Shown piece by piece: positions 1-6,641 of a stretch of 27,499 nt of DNA. The stretch lies in the NCBI GenBank assembly GCA_949067325.1, contig CARTDZ010000009.1, positions 3,683-31,181 on the forward strand, in the 5' to 3' direction. The stretch is from an uncultured Eubacteriales bacterium. Lineage in GTDB: Bacteria > Bacillota > Clostridia > Christensenellales > UBA1242. The translations under genes and the position numbers were made by a program. Within the stretch, counting starts at the first letter, position 1. Each line of letters starts with the position of its first letter. Below the pieces are notes generated by a model, which saw only the letters and a program-made list of their open reading frames with translations, made no database searches and had not been told where the DNA came from.

Positions 1-145
1 CACCAGCCGCACCAACAAGACCCATTATGACATACATCACAATTTCAATTGTGCTGAAAATTTTGCCAAGCCATTCGTATTGTGCGCCTTCTTGCACATT
101 CCACAAATCGCTCCAGCCAACCAATAATCTTGAAATATTTGCCAT
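1..145 (-). CDS. 5' part of a small membrane protein (runs off the window)
   Basis: Only the first 48 codons lie in the window. The start is ATG at 145, preceded by the ribosome site GGGAGGAA at 151-158 and a good promoter at 176-204. The peptide begins MANISRLLVGWSDLW; a hydrophobic stretch (IEIVMYVIMGLVGAAG) starts near residue 33 and is cut by the window edge, so at least one membrane segment is expected. The short amphipathic N-terminus followed by a membrane segment resembles the protein at 18786-19364 in general design only. I do not recognise the family. The gene is real judging by promoter, ribosome site and start, but its function is unknown. Confidence 0.7.
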   Translation of the reverse strand, partial: MANISRLLVGWSDLWNVQEGAQYEWLGKIFSTIEIVMYVIMGLVGAAG

Positions 146-175
146 AATTTTTCCTCCCAAATTTGTATGTTTTAT

Positions 176-204
176 ATTTTAACATAAACAAAAATTAATT
201 TCAA
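176..204 (-). promoter_or_regulatory. SigA-type promoter of the partial membrane protein
   Basis: Read on the minus strand: TTGAAA (204-199), 17-nt spacer, TAAAAT (181-176). It lies about 20 nt upstream of the GGGAGG ribosome site of the gene starting at 145. Confidence 0.65.
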
Positions 205-333
205 AATAATTTTGAGCAATTTTTTTAAAATTATTAAAACTTAGAGATAAAAAAAATAATTTTGTGAAATATCATTTGATAAGCAACAAAAAAATTTGGC
301 TAAAATTCCAAAAAAATCATTTCAGTATAAATA

Positions 334-363
334 AAAAATACGATTGTGAAAAATCGTATTTTT
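334..363 (-). terminator. Intrinsic terminator of the small peptide gene (possibly bidirectional)
   Basis: Perfect 12-bp inverted repeat AAAAATACGATT (334-345) / AATCGTATTTTT (352-363) with a 6-nt loop. On the minus strand it overlaps the stop codon of the gene at 362-556 and ends in a T-run. The A-tract on the other side would also allow plus-strand termination. Confidence 0.8.
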
Positions 364-556
364 AAATTCCAAGTCCAATGCCAGGGCAAGACTGACCAGG
401 ACAAGTGTTTTGATTGCAGCCCCAATTGTTATTGTTGTTTTGGCCATTTAGTGCGAGCAGCAACAAAAGCAAAAAGTTTGTGTTTGTGTTCAAATTAGTG
501 TCAGTTGCTGACGTAAAAATTGACAGCAAAAGCACAAGCAAGATATTTTGTGTCAT
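362..556 (-). CDS. 64-aa Asn-rich, Cys-containing small secreted or membrane peptide
   Basis: A short gene with a near-ideal ribosome site (AAAGGAGGAT, 569-560) ahead of ATG 556 and an intrinsic terminator right at its stop, so it is very likely expressed. The peptide has a hydrophobic N-terminus (residues 4-15), an Asn/Thr stretch, a second very hydrophobic run (LLLLLLAL, about residues 29-36), five consecutive Asn, and a C-terminal tail with three Cys (WGCNQNTCPGQSCPG). Small proteins made of a leucine run plus an Asn/Gly/Cys-rich tail are familiar among spore-forming Firmicutes as hypothetical proteins, some of them spore-associated; assigning a spore role here is inference. It could equally be a secreted peptide. 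No processing or export gene is adjacent. Confidence 0.7.
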   Translation of the reverse strand: MTQNILLVLLLSIFTSATDTNLNTNTNFLLLLLLALNGQNNNNNWGCNQNTCPGQSCPGIGLGI

Positions 557-674
557 AAAAATCCTCCTTTTCTACAAAAATATCAAAAAGTTTTCAAAAT
601 AACTTAAAATTTTATTTTGTTTTTTCCAGTGTCTTTTGGCAAAATATTCTCGTCTGGTATCACATTTTTATATA

Positions 675-683
675 TGTCATTCT
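675..683 (+). promoter_or_regulatory. Possible extended -10 element of the ArsR-like gene
   Basis: TGT followed by CATTCT (678-683), ending exactly 6 nt before ATG 690. No convincing -35 is seen. It is listed because the same TGT-CAT(A/T)CT-6 nt-ATG layout precedes the next gene (1085). Confidence 0.35.
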
Positions 684-689
684 AGAACA

Positions 690-1049
690 ATGTGTGAAAT
701 GGAGTGTAAAAAAATGCAAAACAAATTTTTATTGCTAAGCGAACGCAACAAAAGAGATATTCTGGGCAGCATGCCAACTGATGGCGACATAATGAAATTG
801 GCTGATTATTTTCAAAATTTTTCCGACTCAACAAGGATAAAAATTCTTTCATGTTTGTCAATGATGAATATGTGCGTCAATGATTTGTCGACAATTTTGG
901 GTATAAATCAAACCACAATCTCACATCAGCTCAAACAGCTAAAAGACCAAAACCTTGTCACTTACAAGCGAGAAGGCAAAATCTTGGTCTATGGCCTGAC
1001 AAACGCAAATGTAAATGACATAATGCTTTATGCAATAAATGCGTTCTAG
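690..1049 (+). CDS. ArsR-family winged-helix transcriptional regulator
   Basis: A 119-aa DNA-binding repressor of the ArsR/SmtB type. The core matches the family: dimerisation helices, 'DSTRIKILSCL', helix-turn-helix 'LSTILGINQTTISHQLKQL', and the beta-wing 'LVTYKREGKILVYGL'. At the alpha-3 position where CadC/ArsR carry the metal motif ELCVCDL, this protein has MNMCVNDLS, so one Cys is kept and the second is Asn. The N-terminus MCEMEC has a Cys-x3-Cys pair, the spacing seen in CadC. Start: ATG 690 follows a -10-like box by 6 nt and keeps the Cys pair; ATG 714, with GGAG at 701, is the alternative and would lose both Cys; the upstream TTG at 636 is unsupported. No transporter or metal-resistance gene is adjacent. 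The family is certain, the ligand is not. Confidence 0.88.
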   Translation: MCEMECKKMQNKFLLLSERNKRDILGSMPTDGDIMKLADYFQNFSDSTRIKILSCLSMMNMCVNDLSTILGINQTTISHQLKQLKDQNLVTYKREGKILVYGLTNANVNDIMLYAINAF

Positions 1050-1078
1050 TTGACTTTTTTTACAAAAAGTGTCATACT
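1050..1078 (+). promoter_or_regulatory. SigA-type promoter for a leaderless mRNA (unknown gene-queH)
   Basis: TTGACT (1050-1055), 17-nt spacer, CATACT (1073-1078) with an upstream TGT extended -10. The start codon ATG 1085 lies 6 nt after the -10, so transcription would begin at or next to the start codon; no Shine-Dalgarno is present. Confidence 0.7.
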
Positions 1079-1084
1079 TATGCC

Positions 1085-1546
1085 ATGAAACAGATAATAG
1101 ACACATTAAACGAAATGTCTTTTGAGCTGCCGTCAGGTTTTGAGCTGTCAAATGAACGCTACAAATTGCCAAATGGTCAAGGCTTCAAAAACAAGGCAAA
1201 TTATATTTCACCAGAAGGTGGGGTGATATCACTTTTTGAAATTCACCGCGACCCTGATGAATTTTTTGAGTATTATGATAAGTTGACGAGCGACTATGAC
1301 AAAATTCAAGAAAACACATCGCTTCTTGAAAAGTGTAATCTAAAAATAGGCGAATTTCTTTTTCCAACCTATGTCATAAAATGCTTTGAACAAAAAATGT
1401 TTTTCATTGTTCAAGTTTTTGTCAATTGTGGCGACTGTCTGGGCTGTTTTATGATAAATACGACTTCCTTCACCAAAGTTTCAAAAGAAATCAAGTCAAA
1501 CCCTCTTCTTTCTCAACTAGTCAAAATCTTGAGGTCGATCGAATGA
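1085..1546 (+). CDS. Protein of unknown function, coupled to queH
   Basis: A soluble-looking 153-aa protein without clear membrane segments or a motif I recognise. It contains a segment 'GFKNKANYISPEGGVISLFEIHRDP' read in part, a 'FFEYYDKL' helix, and a Cys-rich patch 'VNCGDCLGCF' near residues 113-122 (three Cys spaced x2, x2) that could bind a metal, though this is weak evidence. It starts right after a strong promoter and has no ribosome site, so it is probably read from a leaderless transcript. Its TGA overlaps the ATG of queH (ATGA, 1543-1546), which implies translational coupling and a shared operon, but says little about function. Confidence 0.75.
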   Translation: MKQIIDTLNEMSFELPSGFELSNERYKLPNGQGFKNKANYISPEGGVISLFEIHRDPDEFFEYYDKLTSDYDKIQENTSLLEKCNLKIGEFLFPTYVIKCFEQKMFFIVQVFVNCGDCLGCFMINTTSFTKVSKEIKSNPLLSQLVKILRSIE

Positions 1547-2073
1547 AAATTTTACTTCACTCTTGCTGCGGCCCATGTTCAACAGCAGTTATTGACAAAC
1601 TAAAAAATGAGCATGATTTGACGATTTATTATTATAACCCAAACATCGACACTCAAGAAGAATATCAACTTCGCCTTGCTGAGCAGATGCGTTACTGCAA
1701 CGCTCTAGGTATAAAAGTCATCGCAGAAGAGCATAACCCAAATGATTTTTTAAGTCAAACAAAAGGCTTTGAAGATTGCAAGGAGGGCGGGGCAAGATGT
1801 GCAATTTGTTTCAAAATAAGGCTTTCAAAAACAGCCCAAAAGGCAAAAGCGCTTGGTTATGACGGATTTGCAACAACATTGACAGTCAGTCCTCATAAAA
1901 ATAGCGATGTCATAAACGCTATAGGAAAGCAAATTGAAAAAGAAAATGACATCTACTTTTTAGATGGCAATTTCAAAAAACAAGACGGCTACAAAAAAAG
2001 TATAACGCTTTCAAAAGAATTTGGCCTTTATAGACAAAACTATTGTGGTTGCAAGTTTTCAAAAAGAGGTTAG
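1543..2073 (+). CDS. queH: Epoxyqueuosine reductase QueH
   Basis: QueH carries out the last step of queuosine synthesis, reducing epoxyqueuosine to queuosine in the tRNA wobble position, and is the oxygen-sensitive-lineage substitute for QueG. The 176-aa protein has the family pattern: MKILLHSCCGPC at the N-terminus (adjacent Cys8-Cys9 plus Cys12), 'CKEGGARCAICF' (Cys79, 86, 89), and the C-terminal 'NYCGCKFS' (Cys168, 170). These Cys bind the Fe-S cluster and metal in characterised QueH. The start at ATG 1543 is chosen because the conserved N-terminal motif begins there, GAGG lies at 1531, and it overlaps the upstream stop; a longer reading frame upstream merely overlaps the previous gene. 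No other queuosine genes are in the window. Confidence 0.93.
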   Translation: MKILLHSCCGPCSTAVIDKLKNEHDLTIYYYNPNIDTQEEYQLRLAEQMRYCNALGIKVIAEEHNPNDFLSQTKGFEDCKEGGARCAICFKIRLSKTAQKAKALGYDGFATTLTVSPHKNSDVINAIGKQIEKENDIYFLDGNFKKQDGYKKSITLSKEFGLYRQNYCGCKFSKRG

Positions 2074-2090
2074 AAAAAAGGGAGAAAAGG

Positions 2091-2906
2091 GTGGATAGAC
2101 CAGAGTACACATATTTTGAAGAAGCAAAATTTGAAAAGCTTGCCTACAATTACATGAGGCGGGCAATTTTTGCCTTTCTTATTATAATGACTATAGTCAC
2201 AACCTTTGCAACACTATTTCATGCAAGATATTATTATTTCGTGGTTTCAGGGCCAAGTATGCAAGGCACACTCAATCCAGACCCAGACAACCAAGGTCTT
2301 CAAGACGCAGTAATAGTTGACAAATATAAAAAAGTTGATTATGGAGATATCATCATTATAAATCGTGCCAAAGACGATCCAGAAAAAACAAGTATAGTCA
2401 AAAGATTGATAGCCTTTGAAGGCGATTATGTGACAATAAAAGCTGTCACTCTAGACAACGGCAAACAAGAATTTAGGGTCTTTGTCAAAAAAGCAGGCGA
2501 AGATGAAATTGTCGAAATGCAAGAAGATTACATCGACCACGAAAAATATTGGCCAACCACAGGATACACATTTACCTATCAAGGTGTCACGTATGAGAAA
2601 AAGTTTTTCGATGCCCTTCTTGCAGGAGGTTATGATCCAGCAGCGGGGGTTGTAAGGCTCGAAGGTGATCCAGATGGTGCTTTATATTACAAAATTCCAA
2701 AAGGTGAGTTTTTCTTTATGGGCGATCATCGAAACATAAGCAAAGACAGCCGTTCGTATGATTTTAAACATTTCAAATATGAGCAAATAGTGGGCAGCGT
2801 GTGCTACATCAGCCACAACGCAAACAAGTATCGTCCAGCCACAGCAGTAATGGTGGGCAATTGGCGTATGATATTCGACCTTCTACTCAATTTCTTTAAG
2901 GTGTGA
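2091..2906 (+). CDS. lepB: Type I signal peptidase (GTG start)
   Basis: A 271-aa membrane-bound serine protease that removes signal peptides from exported proteins. One membrane segment lies near residues 24-44. The catalytic Ser56 is in 'SGPSMQGTL' and Lys104 in 'IVKRLIAFEGD'; box E is 'GDHRNISKDSRSYD' at about 211-224 (usual GDNR-x2-S-x-DSR). About 105 residues separate the Lys from box E, longer than in compact Gram-positive Sip enzymes, because of an inserted Glu/Tyr-rich region (about 115-195). The start is GTG 2091, 6 nt after AGGGAG (2079-2084); reading back to the TTG at 2043 would overlap queH and has no ribosome site. It follows queH by 17 nt, so it is probably in the same transcript. 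Confidence 0.92.
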   Translation: MDRPEYTYFEEAKFEKLAYNYMRRAIFAFLIIMTIVTTFATLFHARYYYFVVSGPSMQGTLNPDPDNQGLQDAVIVDKYKKVDYGDIIIINRAKDDPEKTSIVKRLIAFEGDYVTIKAVTLDNGKQEFRVFVKKAGEDEIVEMQEDYIDHEKYWPTTGYTFTYQGVTYEKKFFDALLAGGYDPAAGVVRLEGDPDGALYYKIPKGEFFFMGDHRNISKDSRSYDFKHFKYEQIVGSVCYISHNANKYRPATAVMVGNWRMIFDLLLNFFKV

Positions 2907-2942
2907 CAATTTGTCAAAATTCTTAAAAAAATACTCAATAAT

Positions 2943-2956
2943 TTGGTTATAACCAA
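2943..2956. promoter_or_regulatory. Perfect 14-bp palindrome upstream of the HU promoter (possible operator)
   Basis: TTGGTTATAACCAA reads identically on both strands and sits 10 bp upstream of the -35 of the HU promoter. I did not see a second copy elsewhere in the window. A regulator-binding role is inference. Confidence 0.4.
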
Positions 2957-2966
2957 CAAAATCACT

Positions 2967-2994
2967 TTGAAATTTTTGAAGTTTATGTTAATAT
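2967..2994 (+). promoter_or_regulatory. SigA-type promoter of the HU gene
   Basis: TTGAAA (2967-2972), 16-nt spacer, TAATAT (2989-2994) with an extended -10 TGT at 2986-2988. The transcript would start near 3001, giving a leader of about 38 nt that opens with a small stem-loop TAGGC/GCCTA (3000-3004/3009-3013). Confidence 0.6.
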
Positions 2995-3038
2995 AAAACT
3001 AGGCAAAGGCCTAATTAAATAAAAAGGAGAGATGATAA

Positions 3039-3311
3039 ATGAACAAACAACAATTTATCAAAGAATTCGCTGACAAGGCAAACTTCACACAAAAAGATGC
3101 AGGAATTGCTTTTGATGCAATGGTCGCAACAATTGCTGACACACTTAAAAAAGGAGAAAAAATTCAGATTGCTGGTTTTGGTTCATTTGAAATAAAATCA
3201 AGAGCTGCTAGAACTGGTATCAACCCACTCACAAAGCAACAAGTAAAAATTAGCGCAAGCAAAAACCCAGTTTTCAAATTTGGCAACAGCTTCAAAAACC
3301 TTTTCAACTAA
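3039..3311 (+). CDS. hup: DNA-binding protein HU
   Basis: A 90-aa histone-like protein that binds and bends DNA as a dimer and organises the nucleoid. It shows the whole family signature: N-terminal helices (MNKQQFIKEFADKANFT), then 'IQIAGFGSFEIKSRAARTG', the DNA-binding beta-arm with the intercalating Pro in 'GINPLTKQQVKISASKNP', and 'VFKFGNSFKNLFN'. Length matches HU (about 90 aa). ATG 3039 follows AAGGAGAG at 3024-3031. It has its own promoter with a palindrome upstream and its own strong terminator, so it is monocistronic, as expected for an abundant protein. IHF is unlikely because a single homodimeric HU is the rule in Firmicutes. Confidence 0.96.
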   Translation: MNKQQFIKEFADKANFTQKDAGIAFDAMVATIADTLKKGEKIQIAGFGSFEIKSRAARTGINPLTKQQVKISASKNPVFKFGNSFKNLFN

Positions 3312-3329
3312 TATACAAAATAATTTACA

Positions 3330-3362
3330 AAAAACACGCTTAAAAAAGCGTGTTTTTCTTTT
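3330..3362 (+). terminator. Intrinsic terminator of the HU gene
   Basis: An 11-bp perfect stem AAAAACACGCT (3330-3340) / AGCGTGTTTTT (3347-3357), loop TAAAAA, followed by a T-rich tract. Confidence 0.9.
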
Positions 3363-3478
3363 TTGTAAGCAGTATTGCAAAGACTTTTTTTCTTTAGGCA
3401 GACAAATAACGCAAGAGAAAAAAGCTTTTCTTTTATTTGCCAAAAATTATAAAATAAAACACTTATCCAAAACACTTC

Positions 3479-4078
3479 TCAATAAGATGATTGAATTTTG
3501 TCTTGCGGCACAATGACATAGCCTTGAGGATATTCGCAAAGCGGACAAACCTTCCAAGCTTCCTTCGCCAAAGTGCTGTGTCCACAGTTTGAACATGACC
3601 ACAAAATCTTTTCACTGTTTTTATAAAGTTTGTTGGCTTTATAAAGCTTTGCAAGTGCGTTAAGCTTTTGGTGATGTGTCTTTTCAACTTCAGCTATCAA
3701 CAAGATTTTTTGTGCAATGATAGCAAAGCCTTCATCTTTGGCCACCTTAGCAAAACTTGGATAGATGTTTGTACCTTCATAATTTTCAATGTCGGCAGAA
3801 GTTGACAAGCTGACCTTCAAAAGTGAAGGCTCAAAAGGATAACCTGCCTCGATTGGCACATTGTCTTTGCCTTTGCCAAGGTTGTCAATCATCAAACTAT
3901 AAATCATACTTGCGTGTGCCATTTCATTTTTTGCAAGCACCTTCAATTGATCAGAAATGTACGAAAAGCCCTCACTCACAGCCGCTTTGGCCATAAATTG
4001 ATATCTTGCACCATCTTGACATTCTGCAGCAAAAATTCTGGCAAGATTTTCTTTTGTTTTGCTCTTGTTAAAATCCAT
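3479..4078 (-). CDS. rbr: Rubrerythrin
   Basis: A non-haem di-iron peroxidase that reduces hydrogen peroxide and protects anaerobes from oxidative stress, with electrons delivered through its rubredoxin domain. The 199-aa protein has the four-helix ferritin-like part with iron ligands Glu19 (FAAECQDGARY), Glu52/His55 (NEMAH), Glu98/Glu101 (ENYEGTNIYP) and Glu132/His135 (EKTHH). The C-terminal rubredoxin domain has Cys162/165 and Cys178/181 (WSCSNCG, CPLCEYPQGY). The start is ATG 4078, 5 nt after AAGGAGG (4083-4089); a TTG 15 nt upstream lies inside the ribosome-site region and is rejected. It is divergent from the CYTH-like gene and appears monocistronic. The deduced redox role supports an anaerobic host. 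Confidence 0.95.
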   Translation of the reverse strand: MDFNKSKTKENLARIFAAECQDGARYQFMAKAAVSEGFSYISDQLKVLAKNEMAHASMIYSLMIDNLGKGKDNVPIEAGYPFEPSLLKVSLSTSADIENYEGTNIYPSFAKVAKDEGFAIIAQKILLIAEVEKTHHQKLNALAKLYKANKLYKNSEKILWSCSNCGHSTLAKEAWKVCPLCEYPQGYVIVPQDKIQSSY

Positions 4079-4125
4079 AAAAACCTCCTTCAAAAAATAT
4101 TGCCATAAAAACCCAACTTAAACAT

Positions 4126-4154
4126 TTGATTTTTTTATAAAAAATATGTAAAAT
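4126..4154 (+). promoter_or_regulatory. SigA-type promoter of the CYTH-like gene
   Basis: TTGATT (4126-4131), 17-nt spacer, TAAAAT (4149-4154), followed after 5 nt by AAAGGAG. Confidence 0.55.
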
Positions 4155-4172
4155 AAAATAAAGGAGCTATGT

Positions 4173-4880
4173 ATGAAAGGTAAAGATAAACTTGAAAATG
4201 AAAATAGAAAAAAAGTACACTACCTGCTCATAGGCAAAAATTTCAAAAAAGTTTTGAAAAAACTTGATAAAGAACTCAAATTTTACCGCTTTGAGTATGA
4301 CAGCAAGTTTAAGGGCAATGAAATCATCTATGATATACCTTCAAATCTGCTTTCCAATGCAGGGCTTGTATTAAGCAAACAATATGACGACGGCAAAACT
4401 TACTTCAAAGTGCGAAAAATCAGCAACTTACCAGGTGGCTTCAAAAACAGAGCTCAAAAGTTTTTTATAGGTGAATGTGAAGGCAAGGAAGAGCCAAAAG
4501 ATTTTCCAATTCAAATCTCACAAGCAATTGAAAATTCATTTTCTAGTGAATTTACTATAGATCTTGTATCTCTTGTAAGAAAAACAATTCCAAAAATCCA
4601 AATAGACGTAAAAGGCCAACGTTACAAAATTCTTGGCGGGCTAGGATACGAGGCAATTCTCTTTTTTGAAGAGGCTATTTATTGTGACCTTCAGTCGAAA
4701 AAGAAGGTCAAACGACTTGGCGTGACACTTATATTGCCAGCAGGTGAGAAAAACGAACGCGAAAATCAAGAAATCATGGACGCAATTGACCATTATTGCA
4801 AAGAACTTATTATCTACAGACAAAGCCGCTTTGAAATAGCAAAAAGACTTCTTTATCCTCAAGTGCCAACACAAAACTAA
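4173..4880 (+). CDS. Divergent CYTH-like (triphosphate tunnel) domain protein
   Basis: A 235-aa soluble protein. Its pattern resembles the CYTH/triphosphate-tunnel fold: 'IIYDIPSNLLSNAGLVLSKQY' then 'GKTYFKVRKIS' matches the family's Y-D-T-P...L-L..G..L-R...G..Y..K layout, and a later 'LVRKTIPKIQIDV...YEAILFFEEAIYCD' matches the central R..Y..D....E.E strands. The hallmark N-terminal E-x-E-x-K motif is not seen (the corresponding HYLLIGKNFKK region lacks it), and several basic residues of the tunnel are missing, so catalysis on triphosphates is doubtful. ATG 4173 follows AAAGGAGC at 4160-4167. It stands alone between rubrerythrin (divergent) and a terminator. The fold is inferred by eye; unknown function is the alternative. 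Confidence 0.5.
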   Translation: MKGKDKLENENRKKVHYLLIGKNFKKVLKKLDKELKFYRFEYDSKFKGNEIIYDIPSNLLSNAGLVLSKQYDDGKTYFKVRKISNLPGGFKNRAQKFFIGECEGKEEPKDFPIQISQAIENSFSSEFTIDLVSLVRKTIPKIQIDVKGQRYKILGGLGYEAILFFEEAIYCDLQSKKKVKRLGVTLILPAGEKNERENQEIMDAIDHYCKELIIYRQSRFEIAKRLLYPQVPTQN

Positions 4881-4950
4881 ACCTTTTTGACAGTTTTGAA
4901 AAAGCGACAAAAGATAAAGGCGAGAAAATATAAAGACTATTGATATAGAA

Positions 4951-4985
4951 AAAAATAATGCCTTTTAAAAAAGGGCATTTTTTTG
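4951..4985 (+). terminator. Intrinsic terminator after the CYTH-like gene
   Basis: Stem AATGCCTTTT (4957-4966) / AAAGGGCATT (4970-4979) with one G-T pair and a 3-nt loop, followed by T-run 4980-4984. It sits 75 nt past the stop and just before the MFS gene, separating the two. Confidence 0.8.
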
Positions 4986-5010
4986 TTTTGGACATGCATA
5001 AGATACAATT

Positions 5011-6600
5011 GTGAAAAAATCCTTGCCAATAAGAACTAAATTTTGCTATTCTGTCGGTGCTTTGGGTTATGGCTCAATATCAAACACGATGAGCAATTTT
5101 ATCATGTTCTTTGGCACAAGTGTTATGGGTATCTCAGGCAGCCTTGTAGGCATAGCCGTTGCTATAGCTTCGCTTTGGGACGGCGTCAGCGATCCTCTCA
5201 TCGGCCACCTCAGCGACAATTGTCGCAGCAAGTTTTTCGGCAAGCGTCACGGCTTTATGCTTTTTGGTATATTTGCAATCTCAATCATCAACATTCTTAT
5301 CTGGTCAATGCCAGCGTCCTTCGGTCAGGGCGGCAAATTTTTGTGGCTTCTTATCTTTATGCTCGCAATAGAAACCTGCAACACATTTTTCGGCACGCCA
5401 TATTCAGCTCTTGGTATAGACATTGCACCTGACTATAACGAGCAGTCAAAAGTTCAGGGCTTCAAAACTGTATTTTCAATTATCGGAATGATCATGCCAA
5501 GCATTCTTATGTATCTCTTCATGCCATCAATATCTCTTGGCATACAAACAGATTTTTCTCAAAAAGGGTATATAAATATCGCATATATCAATTCAGCACT
5601 GCTTCTCACTTTTGGACTTATAACTATTTTCGGAACTCTTCGCCACGTCCAAAAAACTCGCAATATCTACATCGCTGAAGAAAAACAAAAGTTTGAGCTT
5701 GGCAAACTTTTAAGCGGATATTTCGATATTTTGAGAAAAAAAGACTTTCGTTCGGTCATACTTGGATACTCTTGCGCAACAATAGCCTCAGCCTTTTTGA
5801 CCGCTGTCGGAATGCACCTTTTTACCTACTGCTACCACTTTTCGTCCGCTCAAATTTCAATCGTTCTTATCTGCCTTTTCGGTGGTGCAATCTTGAGCCA
5901 GCCTCTCTGGGTCTATCTTGCAAAACGGCTGGATAAAAAACGCAGCCTCATAATCTCACTTTCAACAATCGTGTTTGGCATATTCATGACTGTTTTGACC
6001 TTTCTCTTTCGTGCGTATATTCCAGCTGAAGCAATGTTCTTTATCGCCATGCCTTGTATCTTCTTTTGTGGCATAGGTGCAGGGGCAATGTATAGCCTTC
6101 CATTTTCAATGTATGCCGATGTTGTAACAATGGAAATGTACAAAACAGGCGAAAACAATGCAGGCGCTTATACAGGTTTTTTCACCTTCACTTACAATAT
6201 CGCAAACTCGGTGGCCTTGCTTATCATAGGCTTTCTGCTCGATATAATAAGATTTGATTCCACACAGCCAGTTCAGGCCATGAGCGTACAAAATGGCCTT
6301 GGCATGATAGTCTTTTTTGGCTGCTCAATCTTCCTCGCGCTCGGCATATTGTGTTTTTCAAAATACTCAATCAAACGATCGGATATATTAAAAGTTCAAA
6401 TGATTTTGTCTCGTGAAAAAAAGATAGACGAGGTGGGCAGAGTGGAAGAAATCTCAAAGCCGCAAATATTTCAACAAAATGTCGGCTTGCAAAAAGAAAA
6501 CAACAAAATAGTCAAAACAAAGAAGAAAGAACAAAAGCTGAAAAATTTCAGGTTAAAAAATGTCAGGATAGCAAAAAAAGATAAGAATAAAAATAATTAA
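5011..6600 (+). CDS. MFS transporter of the GPH (glycoside-pentoside-hexuronide:cation symporter) type
   Basis: A 529-aa integral membrane protein with about 12 membrane segments, likely a cation-coupled sugar or glycoside transporter. The start region (KFCYSVGALGYG) and the loop 'LWDGVSDPLIGHLSDNCRSKFFGKRHG' match the MelB-like family motif D-x2-x2-D-P-x2-G...R..G+; a second loop 'AKRLDKKRSLI' follows the sixth or seventh helix. Helices end near residue 450; the last ~80 residues are a hydrophilic, very Lys-rich tail (KTKKKEQKLKNF and similar), unusual for the family. The start is GTG 5011, chosen because family homology begins within 10 residues; no ribosome site precedes it, and TAAGAT (4999-5004) ends 6 nt before it. 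The substrate cannot be told from sequence. It is probably cotranscribed with the following lipoprotein. Confidence 0.85.
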   Translation: MKKSLPIRTKFCYSVGALGYGSISNTMSNFIMFFGTSVMGISGSLVGIAVAIASLWDGVSDPLIGHLSDNCRSKFFGKRHGFMLFGIFAISIINILIWSMPASFGQGGKFLWLLIFMLAIETCNTFFGTPYSALGIDIAPDYNEQSKVQGFKTVFSIIGMIMPSILMYLFMPSISLGIQTDFSQKGYINIAYINSALLLTFGLITIFGTLRHVQKTRNIYIAEEKQKFELGKLLSGYFDILRKKDFRSVILGYSCATIASAFLTAVGMHLFTYCYHFSSAQISIVLICLFGGAILSQPLWVYLAKRLDKKRSLIISLSTIVFGIFMTVLTFLFRAYIPAEAMFFIAMPCIFFCGIGAGAMYSLPFSMYADVVTMEMYKTGENNAGAYTGFFTFTYNIANSVALLIIGFLLDIIRFDSTQPVQAMSVQNGLGMIVFFGCSIFLALGILCFSKYSIKRSDILKVQMILSREKKIDEVGRVEEISKPQIFQQNVGLQKENNKIVKTKKKEQKLKNFRLKNVRIAKKDKNKNN

Positions 6601-6637
6601 CACCTTTTTTGAACAAAATAATCTTAAAAGAGGTGTT
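6599..6637 (+). promoter_or_regulatory. Hairpin that hides the lipoprotein ribosome site
   Basis: A 12-bp stem, AACACCTTTTTT (6599-6610) with AAAAGAGGTGTT (6626-6637), one G-U pair, loop 15 nt. The right arm contains the Shine-Dalgarno AAGAGG of the gene starting at 6642, and the left arm begins inside the MFS stop codon (6598-6600). A ribosome ending the MFS gene would cover the left arm and free the site, coupling translation. No T-run follows, so it is not a typical terminator. Confidence 0.6.
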
Positions 6638-6641
6638 ATTT

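Noticed and set aside
3362..3478. Extra plus-strand coding after the HU terminator
   Set aside because: The reading frames there are short, run through the terminator, and lack ribosome sites; the region is AT-rich spacer between convergent genes.
5043..5432. 129-codon plus-strand frame in the MFS gene
   Set aside because: It is an alternate frame of a strongly supported membrane-protein gene, with no family similarity or ribosome site.
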